Shown here: piece after piece, positions 30,127 through 40,590 of the stretch
How positions within the stretch are numbered: position 1 is the first letter of the stretch
Layout: the number at the start of each line of letters is the position of its first letter
Assembly (NCBI GenBank): GCA_021815405.1
Contig: JAKAGV010000001.1
Span: forward strand, 62,001-126,000
DNA from: Bacteroidota bacterium
GTDB lineage: Bacteria; Bacteroidota; Ignavibacteria; Ignavibacteriales; Ignavibacteriaceae
Reading direction: 5' to 3'
DNA: 64,000 bases
Notes under the pieces: generated by a model
The model's input: the letters and a program-made list of their open reading frames with translations, nothing else
Database searches by the model: none
What the model was told of the DNA's origin: nothing
Position numbers and translations under genes: made by a program

Positions 30127-31167
30127 ATGATTACAAAACCAATTGACTTACGCAGTGACACTGTAACTAGACCATCTCAGGAAATGCGCAAAGTAATGTA
30201 CGAAGCTGAGGTCGGTGACGACGTGTTTCAGGAAGACCCAACAGTTAATGAGCTTCAGGAATATGCTGCAGAGCTCCTTGGAAAAGAAGACGCTCTTTTT
30301 GTTTCAAGCGGAGTAATGGGAAACCAGATTTGTTTAAGGGTTCTTACTTCTCCGGGCGATGAAGTGATTTGCGAAAGGGATGCGCACATTTTTCAATACG
30401 AATCGGGGTCTCCGGCTGTATTAAGCGGCATTCAGCTTATGCCCATTGAGGGCAAAGCAGGGGTAATAACTCCTGAACAAATTGAACCTTACATAAGACC
30501 AATCGAAGCATACTATATGCCGCGGACAAAAGTAATTGAATTGGAAAATACTCACAACCGTGCCGGTGGTACGATTCATCCAATAGAAAATATTCTTCGC
30601 GTTGAAAAGCTCGCGAAAAAATATAAATTAATGCTTCATCTTGACGGCGCTAGAATATGGAATGCATCGGTTGCTGCAAAGATTTCGGTCAAGGAGTATG
30701 CTTCACATTTTGATTCGGTTTCGTGCTGTTTATCGAAAGGACTTGGTGCGCCAATAGGCTCAATAATAGGCGGGACGAAAGAATTTATTAAAGAAGCTTT
30801 TAGAGTCCGAAAATCTTGGGGCGGCGGTATGCGGCAGATTGGAATAATTGCCGCAGCCGGTTTGTACGCTTTAAAAAACAATATCAATCGTCTTGAAGAA
30901 GACCATCGCAAAGCGAGAATGCTTGCCGAATCAATTGCAGAAATAACTTCTTGTGAGATTGATTTGAGTTCTGTTCAAACAAACATCGTCATTTTTAAAT
31001 CAAAAAATCTCAGCGTGTTTGAATCGATTGAGAGATGCAAAGAAGAAGGATTATTAATTTCGGAAGGCAAACCTGGATATTTAAGAATGATTACTCATCT
31101 TGATGTAAGCTTTGATGAGCTTGATAAAGCTAGAAAAATCCTAAATAATGTTTTCAACAAGAAATGA
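30127..31167 (+). CDS. ltaE: Low-specificity L-threonine aldolase
   Basis: PLP enzyme splitting threonine or allo-threonine to glycine and acetaldehyde. The 346-residue protein opens with DLRSDTVTRPSQEMR and contains GDDVFQEDPTVNELQ, the ENTHNRAGG loop, HLDGARIWNA and the PLP-binding Lys204 in SKGLGAPIGS. Length and motifs fit the fold-type I aldolase family. The thioesterase gene follows 9 bp downstream. Confidence 0.93.
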   Translation: MITKPIDLRSDTVTRPSQEMRKVMYEAEVGDDVFQEDPTVNELQEYAAELLGKEDALFVSSGVMGNQICLRVLTSPGDEVICERDAHIFQYESGSPAVLSGIQLMPIEGKAGVITPEQIEPYIRPIEAYYMPRTKVIELENTHNRAGGTIHPIENILRVEKLAKKYKLMLHLDGARIWNASVAAKISVKEYASHFDSVSCCLSKGLGAPIGSIIGGTKEFIKEAFRVRKSWGGGMRQIGIIAAAGLYALKNNINRLEEDHRKARMLAESIAEITSCEIDLSSVQTNIVIFKSKNLSVFESIERCKEEGLLISEGKPGYLRMITHLDVSFDELDKARKILNNVFNKK

Positions 31168-31176
31168 TAATTTAGA

Positions 31177-31605
31177 ATGAAAAGAGATATCCAATTATTT
31201 AAACATAAAATTAACGTCGAAGTAAGATTTTCTGACCTTGATGCGATGCGGCATGTTAATAATGCAAGATATTTAACTTACATAGAAGAAGCCCGCATAG
31301 CCTATTTCAACGATGTTCTTAACAGAGAAAGAAGTAGCCTAAAATACTCTGCAATTGTCGCCAAGATTGAAATAGATTATCTACAGCCGATAAACCTTGG
31401 AGATAAAGTCGAAGTATTTACGCGGGTGTCAAGGCTTGGCAATAAAAGTTCAGATGTTGAAAATTTAATTATGATTGAAAGAGACGGCAATAAATATGCG
31501 GCTGCATCAGCATTAACAAAATTGGTAGCGTACGATTATAAACAGCTTCAATCCATTCCGATACCGGAGGACCTAAGGTTTATGATTGAAGAGTTTGAAA
31601 AATAA
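31177..31605 (+). CDS. 4HBT-type acyl-CoA thioesterase
   Basis: A hot-dog-fold thioesterase of 142 residues with RFSDLDAMRHVNNARYLTYI, in which the Asp is the catalytic residue of the YbgC/4-hydroxybenzoyl-CoA class, then EIDYLQPINLGD. It converges on the ScfR-like regulator with 10 bp between stops. A second thioesterase closes the beta-oxidation operon at 41509. Its substrate is not predictable, but location suggests an acyl-CoA. Confidence 0.85.
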   Translation: MKRDIQLFKHKINVEVRFSDLDAMRHVNNARYLTYIEEARIAYFNDVLNRERSSLKYSAIVAKIEIDYLQPINLGDKVEVFTRVSRLGNKSSDVENLIMIERDGNKYAAASALTKLVAYDYKQLQSIPIPEDLRFMIEEFEK

Positions 31606-31615
31606 TTTCTTCGGA

Positions 31616-33118
31616 TTAGATCGTAAGTTTTTCTTTCAATTCCTGCAAGGCAGCTTCAAGTTTCTTTTCATGTTCAATTTTTAATGCACGGGTAGGAGGT
31701 GCTGCTCTCTCTTTACAATCGGTAATTGTACATCTTTCACAAGTATCATTGACAATTTTTATCGGAATCAATGAGTCGGATAAAAATTTTATTTTGTTGG
31801 TTAAGGAATCATCAATCTGAAAGCCGATAGTTAAGCTGGACACATAATTCTTAAACAGTGTCTCTCTTTGTGCAACTGAAATTGATAAATATTCATCTCC
31901 TGATCCAAAGAATTTTGAATGTAAAATACCGGCAGTCCTTTCCTTGAAGTTTTTATTTCTTTTAATTGCAGAGGTCATTCTTTGCAGTGTTTCAAAGGAG
32001 ACCCACCTTCTGCAATAATGTTCATCAGAATGGAGCTCATTAAAATTTCTTTGTGAATTCAGCCTTAGTTCACTAGACAAATTATATGTCTTTCTGTCAA
32101 TGTCATGATTAAGGCGAAAGAAGAAAAATTTATTTAGCCCAAAATATTTCGGAGTAAGGTTAGCAACCCGCTGGAAGAACATTTCTGTGGTTGAATTGTA
32201 AGAATTTATAATTGTTAAAAGTTTATTTTCATCCCATTTTGGCATTTTGAAAAATTTTTCTAAATCCTCAACAAGAAAATCTGAGTTAACCAGTAATGCA
32301 GTTGAAAAGTAAGACACCTTAAAATAATTAAGAAGATGATCAAAGGTATTAAGCTTTAATCCGGGATAGATTAGACTTCTGTCTTTTATTCCTAAAAAAT
32401 TATAAGCCAGTTCTTTGCAGATAATAAAAGTTCTTTGTGCTTCGGAAAGTTTATTATTCAACAGTAACTTATTCTTTTTTCCCTTCAAAACAACTGCTCT
32501 AATCTCATCCAACCCCGGATTATCATTCATGGATGATTCATTTATTTCGTAAAAATATTTTTTTTCAAGAATTGATTTTACCTGTTCATATCCAATCCGC
32601 CTTGTATGTTTAATTTTATTTTCCTTAATGAAATTGTCAACAGCGGCCTCAATATCTTCGAAATAATTTTCATTGAACTCTTTGAAGTTTCTCAATGCAT
32701 TTCTGCTAAAACTATTTTGGCTTAATTCCGATGATTGCGCGGTTTCAATAAAAGTGGCAATCAAGGCGCTAAGCTGCATTGAGGAGTTGGACATCAAAAA
32801 AATTAATTTGTTAATATCGATACCGTAATGGTCAAGTGGCAGCTGCTCTAGAATATTAGATTCCAAAAGTTCTTCAATTGGTGCAAGATTTCTTGCAAGC
32901 TTCAACGAGACCAGCTTATCGAACGAAGTTCCGAGTGTTTCGGCTAGTGATGCAATTTTGTCTTCCTTCGGATATTTTTTGCCGGATTCAATTTCATTTA
33001 AATATGAAATTGATAAACCGCTTTTATCAGACAAATCGGACAATGATAACTTCTTATCCTGTCTTAATTGCTTCAATTTCAATCCAAAAATCAACCGGAT
33101 GTATTTCTTTTTTATCAT
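31616..33118 (-). CDS. ScfR/RamB-type XRE regulator with degenerate IrrE-like domain
   Basis: A 500-residue regulator. Residues about 14-72 are an XRE helix-turn-helix (LSDKSGLSISYLNEIESGKK). The middle (about 200-300) resembles the IrrE/M78 domain, but the zinc-protease HExxH is replaced by CKELAYNF, so it is likely a sensor and not a protease. The C-terminus has CERCTITDCKERAAPP, the hallmark of short-chain acyl-CoA-responsive regulators (ScfR, RamB, PrpR families). It is divergent from the acyl-CoA synthetase operon across 176 bp that contain a perfect 14-bp palindrome, so it probably controls that operon and itself through an acyl-CoA signal. Confidence 0.8.
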   Translation of the reverse strand: MIKKKYIRLIFGLKLKQLRQDKKLSLSDLSDKSGLSISYLNEIESGKKYPKEDKIASLAETLGTSFDKLVSLKLARNLAPIEELLESNILEQLPLDHYGIDINKLIFLMSNSSMQLSALIATFIETAQSSELSQNSFSRNALRNFKEFNENYFEDIEAAVDNFIKENKIKHTRRIGYEQVKSILEKKYFYEINESSMNDNPGLDEIRAVVLKGKKNKLLLNNKLSEAQRTFIICKELAYNFLGIKDRSLIYPGLKLNTFDHLLNYFKVSYFSTALLVNSDFLVEDLEKFFKMPKWDENKLLTIINSYNSTTEMFFQRVANLTPKYFGLNKFFFFRLNHDIDRKTYNLSSELRLNSQRNFNELHSDEHYCRRWVSFETLQRMTSAIKRNKNFKERTAGILHSKFFGSGDEYLSISVAQRETLFKNYVSSLTIGFQIDDSLTNKIKFLSDSLIPIKIVNDTCERCTITDCKERAAPPTRALKIEHEKKLEAALQELKEKLTI

Positions 33119-33147
33119 ATCTGCTAAAAGGTGTAATATTTTTGTGC

Positions 33148-33155
33148 CAAATATA
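33148..33155 (-). promoter_or_regulatory. Candidate -7 promoter element (TATATTTG) for the regulator gene
   Basis: On the minus strand TATATTTGG lies 30 nt before the regulator start and matches TAnnTTTG; no consensus -33 box is clear. Confidence 0.4.
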
Positions 33156-33191
33156 TCAAATTAAATTTTAAATTGGTAAAAATTCATTATT

Positions 33192-33205
33192 AGCGAAATT
33201 TCGCT
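33192..33205. promoter_or_regulatory. Perfect 14-bp palindrome, candidate regulator operator
   Basis: AGCGAAATTTCGCT is fully self-complementary and stands in the intergenic region between the ScfR-like gene and the beta-oxidation operon, about 37 bp upstream of the minus-strand TATATTTG. No second copy was noticed in the window. Confidence 0.55.
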
Positions 33206-33294
33206 TGTGTTTTAAATTTTCGATTTTTATATTGGTGTAAGGTTATCATGAATTAAAGGAATCATTTCGGGAAAACAGAGAATAAGGAAAATTA

Positions 33295-35076
33295 GTGGCT
33301 GAAATTAAAAGATTGATAGACATTCTGCCTTATCAAATAGAACACTTCCCGAGGATGGATTCTATTAGTGATAAGAAGAACGGAATATGGCAAAAGCATA
33401 GTTCGATTGAAGTCAAGGAAATTGTCGATAGATTTAGCCTGGGTTTATTGAAAATGGGATTTAAACCAGGCGACAAATTTGCAATTATTTCGAATAACCG
33501 TTCTGAGTGGAACTTTGTTGATCTGGGAATTCTTCAAATGGGAGGCATTGATGTCCCAATATACCCCACGATGAGTGAAAAGGAATTCAATTATATTTTT
33601 AACGATTCGCAGGTTAAACTGGTTTTTGTATCGGATACGGATTTATATAATAAGGTTGAACGAGTAATTCCTAAAGCGAAATCAATTCAGGGTGTTTATA
33701 CATTTGATGAAGTTGACGGTGCTAAGAATTGGACAAATATTTTATCACTTGCTGATAATTCATTTAAGGATGAATTGTCTTCTATTCAAGCTTCAATAAA
33801 ATCGGAAGACCTTGCAACGATTATATATACCTCGGGTACAACTGGCGTTCCGAAAGGTGTAATGCTTTCACATAAAAATATTATCAGCAATATTCAGTCT
33901 TTAACCCAGATCATGCCGATGAGCTTTGAACATAGGATGATCAGTTTCCTTCCCATTTGTCACATATTTGAAAGAACGGCAATTTATTTTTATTTGTCAA
34001 TTGGTGCAGCAATTTATTATGCCGAAAGTCTGGAGAAGGTAGTTGAAAATTTCCAGGAAGTTAAGCCGAATTATTTTACAACAGTACCCAGGCTTCTTGA
34101 AAAAATTTATGAAAAGATAATGGAAAAGGGCAGAAGCCTAACCGGTCTTAAAAAATACATTTTTGGTTGGGCAGTTAATTTGGCAAATCATTATGATCCT
34201 GAAGGTAAGAATGATTGGTTTTACAATCTAAGGCTTGCTGTCGCACGGAAATTAGTCTTTAGCAAATGGATTGATGCACTTGGCAGTGAAGTAAAAGGAA
34301 TTATATGCGGGGCTGCCGTATTGCAGCCTAGGCTTGCAAGAATTTTTACTGCCGCCGGTATTCATATTTGTGAAGGATACGGACTTACCGAAACCTCACC
34401 TGTACTAACTTGTAATCTATTTGAAAAAGGTATGTATTGTTTAGGAACTGCAGGGTTATCAATTCCTGGAGTTAAAATTAGAATCGATGAAGATGGACAG
34501 ATATTAGCCAAGGGCGAAAATATTTTTAGCGGGTATTATAACAAGCCTGAGTTGACCGAACAAGCTTTCGATGAAGAGGGCTGGTTTCGAACCGGTGACA
34601 TTGGCGAATTAATTGACGGAAGATTTTTGAAAATTACCGATAGGATGAATGAAGTATTTAAAACTTCCGGAGGAAAATTTGTTGCCCCACTCCCAATTGA
34701 AAATAAAATGAAAGAGTCATGGTTCATCAAAAATATTATGGTAATTGGAAAAGATAAAAAATTCGCCGCGGCGTTAGTTGTGCCTGATACCGTCTTTATT
34801 TTTAACTGGTGCAAGAAAAAAGGATTGGATAATTTATCCTTAAACGGCATGCTTCAATCGCCAATTGTGAAAGATAGAATCTGGAAGGACATTCAAAAAT
34901 ACAATAAAAGATTTTCCCACATCGAGCAGATAAAGAAGTTTGAGATTTTATCTGATGACTGGACCATTGAAACCGGCGAATTGACGCCGACTCTAAAATT
35001 GAAAAGAAAAATAATTTTAGAAAAGTATAAAGACATTATCGAAAAAATTTATAGTGAAGAAGAAACAAAAAATTAA
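33295..35076 (+). CDS. Long-chain acyl-CoA synthetase (AMP-binding)
   Basis: Activates fatty acids to acyl-CoA through an acyl-adenylate. The 593 residues have the AMP-binding loop TIIYTSGTTGVPKGVMLSHK, YGLTETSPV, and WFRTGDIGELIDGRFL with the late catalytic Lys in KTSGGKFVAP. The start is GTG with AAGGA 8 nt upstream. It is the first gene of the run to 41964, 14 bp before the hydroxyacyl-CoA dehydrogenase, so fatty-acid activation and oxidation are co-transcribed. Confidence 0.93.
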   Translation: MAEIKRLIDILPYQIEHFPRMDSISDKKNGIWQKHSSIEVKEIVDRFSLGLLKMGFKPGDKFAIISNNRSEWNFVDLGILQMGGIDVPIYPTMSEKEFNYIFNDSQVKLVFVSDTDLYNKVERVIPKAKSIQGVYTFDEVDGAKNWTNILSLADNSFKDELSSIQASIKSEDLATIIYTSGTTGVPKGVMLSHKNIISNIQSLTQIMPMSFEHRMISFLPICHIFERTAIYFYLSIGAAIYYAESLEKVVENFQEVKPNYFTTVPRLLEKIYEKIMEKGRSLTGLKKYIFGWAVNLANHYDPEGKNDWFYNLRLAVARKLVFSKWIDALGSEVKGIICGAAVLQPRLARIFTAAGIHICEGYGLTETSPVLTCNLFEKGMYCLGTAGLSIPGVKIRIDEDGQILAKGENIFSGYYNKPELTEQAFDEEGWFRTGDIGELIDGRFLKITDRMNEVFKTSGGKFVAPLPIENKMKESWFIKNIMVIGKDKKFAAALVVPDTVFIFNWCKKKGLDNLSLNGMLQSPIVKDRIWKDIQKYNKRFSHIEQIKKFEILSDDWTIETGELTPTLKLKRKIILEKYKDIIEKIYSEEETKN

Positions 35077-35090
35077 AACAAGAAATAATC

Positions 35091-37496
35091 ATGAAAAAAA
35101 TTATAAAAGAAGTAGCAGTTTTAGGTTCCGGTGTTATGGGCTCTCGGATCGCCGCACATTTTGCGAATATCGGCTGTAAAGTATATCTCCTTGATATTGT
35201 TCCGAAAGAACTGACTGAAAAAGAAAAGAAAGAAGGTCTTTCTTTAAACGACAAAAAATTTCGAAATAGAATAGTAAATGAGAATCTGAAAAACGTTCTC
35301 GTTGCAAAGCCTTCACCAATTTATCTCCAATCACTCGCTTCAAGAATTGTTGCCGGAAACTTTGAAGATGATTTGAATGTTTTAAAAAATGTTGATTGGA
35401 CAATCGAAGCCGTTGTAGAAAACTTGGAGATCAAAAAAAGTATTTTTGACAAGATCGAAAAATTCCGCAAACCTGGTTCGCTTATTACAACCAACACTTC
35501 GGGTATTCCGGTTCATTTGATGACTGAAGGACGAAGCGAAGATTTTCAAAATAATTTTTGTGGCGCTCACTTCTTTAATCCGCCAAGATACCTTCAGCTT
35601 TTGGAAGTTATTCCAACTCCAAAAACCAGTCAAGATGTAATTGACTTTTTGATGAGTTACGGAAGTTTATTCCTTGGTAAGACAACAGTTCTTTGCAAAG
35701 ATACGCCAGCGTTTATTGCAAACAGAATCGGTGTATTCAGCATGATGGCAGTATTTAAGCTGATGGATGAATTGAAGCTTTCAATAAAAGAAATTGATAC
35801 TCTAACAGGACCATTGACAGGCAAACCAAAGTCGGCAACTTTTAGAACTTGCGATGTAGTTGGAATAGATACGCTGGTTAAAGTTGCAAACAATGTTTAT
35901 AAAGATTGTCCAGAAGATGAAATGCGCCAGTTGTTTTCAATTCCGGATTATGTAAATAAGATGGTTGAGAAAAATTGGCTAGGCGATAAAACGGGCCAAG
36001 GATTTTACAAAAAATCGAAAAATGAAAAAGGCGAAAAAGAAATTCTTGAACTGGATGTAAACTCATTTGAATATAAACCTAGCGGCAAATCTAAGTTTGC
36101 ATCGGTTACGGCAGCTAAGCCGATCGAAAACTTGCGCGACAGATTGAAAGCTTTACATGCTGCACAGGATAAAGCCGGAGAATTTTTACGGCTGCTTTCA
36201 TTCAATATTTTTAGTTATGCTTCGTATCGTGTTCCGGAAATTGCAGATGAAATTTATAAAATTGATGATGCAATGCGTGCTGGCTTTGGATGGGAGCTTG
36301 GTCCTTTTGAAACTTGGGATGTTCTCGGTGTAGAAAAAATGAGCAAGCTTATGGAAGAAGCGAAGCTTCCACCTTCAAACTGGGTAAAAGAAATGCTAGC
36401 GAAGGGATTCAAAACTTTTTACCAGGTTGAAAACGGCAAGAGAAAATTTTATGATCAAAATACTTTTACTTATAAAGAAATTCCTGGCAAAGATAATTTT
36501 ATAATTCTTGATAACTACCGTTCGAATAAACCGGTCTGGCAGAATTCCGGTGCTACTCTTCACGATATTGGCAATGGCGTGCTTGATCTTGAATTCCAAA
36601 CAAAGATGAATACTATTGGAACGGAAATTCTTGAAGCGATAAATAAATCAATTGAGATTGCGGAGAAAGATTTTGCCGGTTTGGTAATTGCAAACAATGG
36701 ACAAAATTTTTCTGCCGGTGCAAATTTAGCAATGATGTTCATGCTTGCAACTGAACAAGAGTATGATGAAATTGATTTAGCAGTTAGAACTTTTCAAAAT
36801 GCATCGATGCGGATACGTTATTCAAGCATACCAGTTGTTGTTGCACCTCATAATCTTGTACTTGGCGGCGGATGCGAGTTCTGTTTACATGCAGATAAAA
36901 TCCAAGCTTCTGCTGAAACTTATATCGGGTTGGTTGAAGTTGGAGTTGGAATTATTCCTGCGGGCGGAGGCACTAAAGAAATGACTCTGCGGGCTTCAGA
37001 TAATTACGCAGAAGGTGAAGTAGAATTTCCAGAGCTTCAAAAAAGATTTATGAACATTGCAACTGCAAAAGTTGCTACATCGGCTTTAGAAGCTTTTGAG
37101 ATGGACATTTTCAAAAAAGGAAGAGATGAAATAACAATCAATCCTAACAAAGTAATTATGGATGCGAAGCAATCGGTTCTTGCTTTGGCAGAAAAAGGTT
37201 ACTCGCAGCCAATTCAAAGAGAAGATATAAAAGTCCTCGGCAGAGAAGCGTTAGCAACATTGTTATTAGGTGCATATTCATTCAGGATGGGAAATTATAT
37301 CTCAGATCATGACAAGAAGATAGTCGAGAAGCTGGCTTACATAATGAGCGGAGGCGATTTAACTCAAGGTTCTTTTGTATCTGAAAAATATTTACTTGAT
37401 CTCGAAAGAGAAGCGTTTCTGAGCCTGATTGGAGAAAAGAAAACTTTGGAAAGAATTCAGAGTATTTTAACGACTGGTAAACCGTTACGGAACTAG
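35091..37496 (+). CDS. fadN: 3-hydroxyacyl-CoA dehydrogenase / enoyl-CoA hydratase fusion (FadN-like)
   Basis: Two beta-oxidation steps in one 801-residue protein. The N-terminal half is the NAD-dependent dehydrogenase (VAVLGSGVMGSRIAAHFAN at about 8, GAHFFNPPRYLQLLEVIP, and the C-terminal dehydrogenase helices). From about 495 to 680 is a crotonase fold (NGQNFSAGANLAMMF, NLVLGGGCEFCLHADKIQ, EVGVGIIPAGGGTKEM). Order dehydrogenase-then-hydratase is that of Bacillus FadN and not of E. coli FadB. The thiolase follows after 60 bp, completing the cycle. Confidence 0.92.
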   Translation: MKKIIKEVAVLGSGVMGSRIAAHFANIGCKVYLLDIVPKELTEKEKKEGLSLNDKKFRNRIVNENLKNVLVAKPSPIYLQSLASRIVAGNFEDDLNVLKNVDWTIEAVVENLEIKKSIFDKIEKFRKPGSLITTNTSGIPVHLMTEGRSEDFQNNFCGAHFFNPPRYLQLLEVIPTPKTSQDVIDFLMSYGSLFLGKTTVLCKDTPAFIANRIGVFSMMAVFKLMDELKLSIKEIDTLTGPLTGKPKSATFRTCDVVGIDTLVKVANNVYKDCPEDEMRQLFSIPDYVNKMVEKNWLGDKTGQGFYKKSKNEKGEKEILELDVNSFEYKPSGKSKFASVTAAKPIENLRDRLKALHAAQDKAGEFLRLLSFNIFSYASYRVPEIADEIYKIDDAMRAGFGWELGPFETWDVLGVEKMSKLMEEAKLPPSNWVKEMLAKGFKTFYQVENGKRKFYDQNTFTYKEIPGKDNFIILDNYRSNKPVWQNSGATLHDIGNGVLDLEFQTKMNTIGTEILEAINKSIEIAEKDFAGLVIANNGQNFSAGANLAMMFMLATEQEYDEIDLAVRTFQNASMRIRYSSIPVVVAPHNLVLGGGCEFCLHADKIQASAETYIGLVEVGVGIIPAGGGTKEMTLRASDNYAEGEVEFPELQKRFMNIATAKVATSALEAFEMDIFKKGRDEITINPNKVIMDAKQSVLALAEKGYSQPIQREDIKVLGREALATLLLGAYSFRMGNYISDHDKKIVEKLAYIMSGGDLTQGSFVSEKYLLDLEREAFLSLIGEKKTLERIQSILTTGKPLRN

Positions 37497-37556
37497 TCTA
37501 CGTAATTAATTTTAATAAGAATAAAATGAATTTAAAAATTAAATAAAAGAATAATT

Positions 37557-38732
37557 ATGAGAGAAGCATATATAGTTGCGGGATATAGGTCAGCAGTCGG
37601 CAAAGCTAAAAAAGGCGGCTTTAGATTTTTTAGACCGGATGACCTTGCCGCTGAAGTTATTAAACATTTGTTGAAATCCGTTCCTCAATTAGATCCTCAT
37701 CGAGTTGATGATTTGATTGTAGGTAACGCGGTACCGGAAGCAGAACAAGGTTTGCAGGTGGGAAGAATGATTGCACTCCAATGTCTGCCAATTGAAGTCC
37801 CCGGCGAGACGATTAATAGATATTGTGCATCGGGGGTTGATACAATTGCAACCGCTGTTGCACGTATCCGTTCTGGAATGATGGATTGTGTTATTGCTGG
37901 AGGAACTGAATCAATGTCGATGGTTCCGGTTACCGGATGGAAGCTTTCTCCAAATTATAAGTTTGCAGTTGAACATCCGGAATACTATCTCGGCATGGGA
38001 TTAACGGCGGAAGAGGTTGCAAAGGATTATAAAATTTCTCGTGAAGCGCAAGATGAATTTTCTTATCGCTCTCACATGAAAGCAGTAAGCGCAATTAAGA
38101 ATGGTTTCTTTAAAGATGAAATTGTTCCGATTGAAGTTGAAGAAGTTTATCTTGACAACGGAAAGAAAAAATCTAAAAAATTTGTCGTCGATACTGATGA
38201 AGGCCCAAGACCCGATACAACTTTGGAAGCGCTGGCAAAATTAAAACCAGTGTTCGCAGCAAATGGAACAGTTACTGCAGGAAATTCATCGCAGACCTCG
38301 GATGGTGCGGCATTCGTAGTTGTTATGTCGGAAGAAATGGTAAAAGAATTAAATCTTAAACCGATTGCTCGTCTGGTTTCTTATGCGCTTGCCGGAGTTG
38401 ATCCGAGGGTAATGGGAATCGGTCCGGTTGAAGCTGTTCCTAAAGCATTGAAGAAAGCAGGGATGAAATTGAACGACATTGATTTGATAGAGTTGAACGA
38501 AGCTTTTGCAGCGCAATCGCTTGCTGTAATTCAGGAACTAGGATTCAACCAAGAAGTAACAAATGTGAACGGCGGCGCAATAGCGTTAGGGCATCCGCTT
38601 GGCTGTACCGGCGCAAAGCTTACGGTTCAAATTTTAAATGAATTAAGAAGAAGACAAAAGAAATACGGACTTGTTACTGCTTGCGTAGGCGGTGGTCAAG
38701 GCGTTGCAGCAATTTATGAATTACTGAATTAA
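37557..38732 (+). CDS. fadA: Acetyl-CoA C-acyltransferase (3-ketoacyl-CoA thiolase)
   Basis: Cleaves 3-ketoacyl-CoA to acetyl-CoA and a shortened acyl-CoA. In 391 residues, the nucleophile is Cys90 in [10 protein letters not shown], the His motif is [19 protein letters not shown] and the second catalytic Cys lies in [10 protein letters not shown]. Length is the family standard. Between fadN and the dehydrogenase genes, it is the thiolase of this operon. Confidence 0.94.
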   Translation: MREAYIVAGYRSAVGKAKKGGFRFFRPDDLAAEVIKHLLKSVPQLDPHRVDDLIVGNAVPEAEQGLQVGRMIALQCLPIEVPGETINRYCASGVDTIATAVARIRSGMMDCVIAGGTESMSMVPVTGWKLSPNYKFAVEHPEYYLGMGLTAEEVAKDYKISREAQDEFSYRSHMKAVSAIKNGFFKDEIVPIEVEEVYLDNGKKKSKKFVVDTDEGPRPDTTLEALAKLKPVFAANGTVTAGNSSQTSDGAAFVVVMSEEMVKELNLKPIARLVSYALAGVDPRVMGIGPVEAVPKALKKAGMKLNDIDLIELNEAFAAQSLAVIQELGFNQEVTNVNGGAIALGHPLGCTGAKLTVQILNELRRRQKKYGLVTACVGGGQGVAAIYELLN

Positions 38733-38761
38733 ACAATTTGAAATTAAAAAAAGGTGACTGA

Positions 38762-40555
38762 ATGTCTGTAGAAACAAAAAATTTAAGTTTATTGAAGGGT
38801 GGAGAATTTTTAATTAAAGATTCGGATCCGCAATCTATTTTTATTCCGGAAGATATTTCTGAAGAACAAAAACTGATGGCAGATTCTGCAAGAGAATTTG
38901 TTGAGAAAGAAATTTTACCGAAAGTAGATGCAATTGATCATCAAGAGCCGGGTCTGGTTGTAAGTCTACTTGAAAAAGCTGGCGAACTAGGATTGCTAAG
39001 CACTTCAGTTCCGGAAGAATACGGTGGACTCGGAGAAGACTTTAATACAAATACATTTATTTCAATGGAAATGGGTGCAAGTCATTCATTCGGAGTTTCA
39101 TTTGCCGCACACACTGGTATCGGCACACTTCCGATTCTTTATTACGGTACCGATGAGCAAAAAACAAAATATCTTTCTAAGCTCGCTTCCGGTGAAATGA
39201 AAGCAGCTTACTGTTTGACCGAACCAACATCAGGCTCGGATGCGCTTTCGGCAAAGACAACTGCAAAACTATCAGATGATGGGAAATATTATATTCTGAA
39301 TGGACAGAAGATGTGGATTACTAATGGTGGTTTTGCAGATATACTTATTACATTTGCCCAGGTTGATGGCGATAAGTTTACTTGCTTTATCATCGATACA
39401 AAGTCCGAAGGCTTTACGCGCGGTAAGGAAGAAGATAAGATGGGAATCAAAGGCTCATCAACTCGAGCGTTGTTTTTAGATAACGTGAAAGTTCCAAAGG
39501 AAAATATTCTTGGCGAAATTGGTAAGGGGCATTACATCGCATTCAATATTTTGAATATCGGAAGATTTAAATTATGTGCGATGACTACAGGCGGAGCGAA
39601 GCGAATTATGTCCAACGCAGTTGAATATGCTAACGGTAGAAAACAATTTGGTCAGCCTATTTCAAATTTTGGTGCAATCAAATATAAACTTGCAGAACAG
39701 GCTATAAGAATTTTCGTTTCTGAATCTGCAACACTGAGAACTAGTGGATTGATCAGTAACAAAGTTAAAGAATTAGTTGCGGCAGGTTCGACTTATAATC
39801 AGGCTTTAATAGCGGCTGCTGAAGAGTATGCAATTGAGTCTGCAATGCTGAAAGTGTTTGGTTCGGAGATGCTTAATTATGTTGTTGATGAAACAGTGCA
39901 GATATTCGGCGGCTACGGCTATTCGGAAGAATATCCAGCTGCAAGAGCATACCGCGATTCTAGAATCAACAGAATTTTTGAAGGCACGAATGAAATTAAC
40001 CGATTGCTGACTGTTGATATGCTTGTTAAGCGTTCGATGAAAGGGCGATTAGATTTAATGGGCCCGGCGATGGCAATTCAAAAAGATTTAATGTCAGTTC
40101 CTTCATTCGGTGAGAAGCCGGAAGGACTTCTTGCAAAAGAATTGGCAGCGATAAGAGAAGCTAAAAAAGCAATTCTGATGATTGCTGGTTCGGCTGTTCA
40201 AAAATTTATGATGAAGCTTGCCGATGAGCAGGAAATCATAATGAATGTCACGGATATGCTGATAGAAGTTTATACATCGGAGTCAGCAATTTTAAGAACG
40301 CTTAAACTTGCATCAACCAAAGGTGAAGAAACAGTTTTGCCTTATTCTGAAATGACACAAGTTTACGTTAGTGATTCTTTGGAAAGAGTAAATATTTACG
40401 GTAAACATGCAATTGCTGCATTCGCTGAAGGCGACGAGCTGAAAATGCTCTTGCTCGGTCTGAAGAGATACACTAAGTTTGATCCGGTAAATACGACTAA
40501 ACTCAGAAGAAATATTGCCGCAAGACTTATTGAAGCAGGCAAGTATTGTTTCTGA
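38762..40555 (+). CDS. fadE: Acyl-CoA dehydrogenase, long form with C-terminal extension
   Basis: First oxidative step of beta-oxidation. At 597 residues it is about 200 longer than classical enzymes and matches the Bacillus FadE class. Motifs include YCLTEPTSGSDALSAKTTAK, WITNGGFADILITFAQ, RKQFGQPISNFGAIKYK and QIFGGYGYSEEYPAARAYRD with RIFEGTNEINR. The extra C-terminal helical region (about 410-597) may interact with a partner such as an electron-transfer flavoprotein. GGTGA lies 3 nt before the ATG. Confidence 0.93.
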   Translation: MSVETKNLSLLKGGEFLIKDSDPQSIFIPEDISEEQKLMADSAREFVEKEILPKVDAIDHQEPGLVVSLLEKAGELGLLSTSVPEEYGGLGEDFNTNTFISMEMGASHSFGVSFAAHTGIGTLPILYYGTDEQKTKYLSKLASGEMKAAYCLTEPTSGSDALSAKTTAKLSDDGKYYILNGQKMWITNGGFADILITFAQVDGDKFTCFIIDTKSEGFTRGKEEDKMGIKGSSTRALFLDNVKVPKENILGEIGKGHYIAFNILNIGRFKLCAMTTGGAKRIMSNAVEYANGRKQFGQPISNFGAIKYKLAEQAIRIFVSESATLRTSGLISNKVKELVAAGSTYNQALIAAAEEYAIESAMLKVFGSEMLNYVVDETVQIFGGYGYSEEYPAARAYRDSRINRIFEGTNEINRLLTVDMLVKRSMKGRLDLMGPAMAIQKDLMSVPSFGEKPEGLLAKELAAIREAKKAILMIAGSAVQKFMMKLADEQEIIMNVTDMLIEVYTSESAILRTLKLASTKGEETVLPYSEMTQVYVSDSLERVNIYGKHAIAAFAEGDELKMLLLGLKRYTKFDPVNTTKLRRNIAARLIEAGKYCF

Positions 40556-40590
40556 GATTTTAAATTTTTGAAAAACTATTGAAAGAAACT

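Noticed and set aside
31616-33118. Zinc protease (IrrE) activity for the regulator
   Set aside because: The HExxH motif is replaced, so only a sensory role is plausible.
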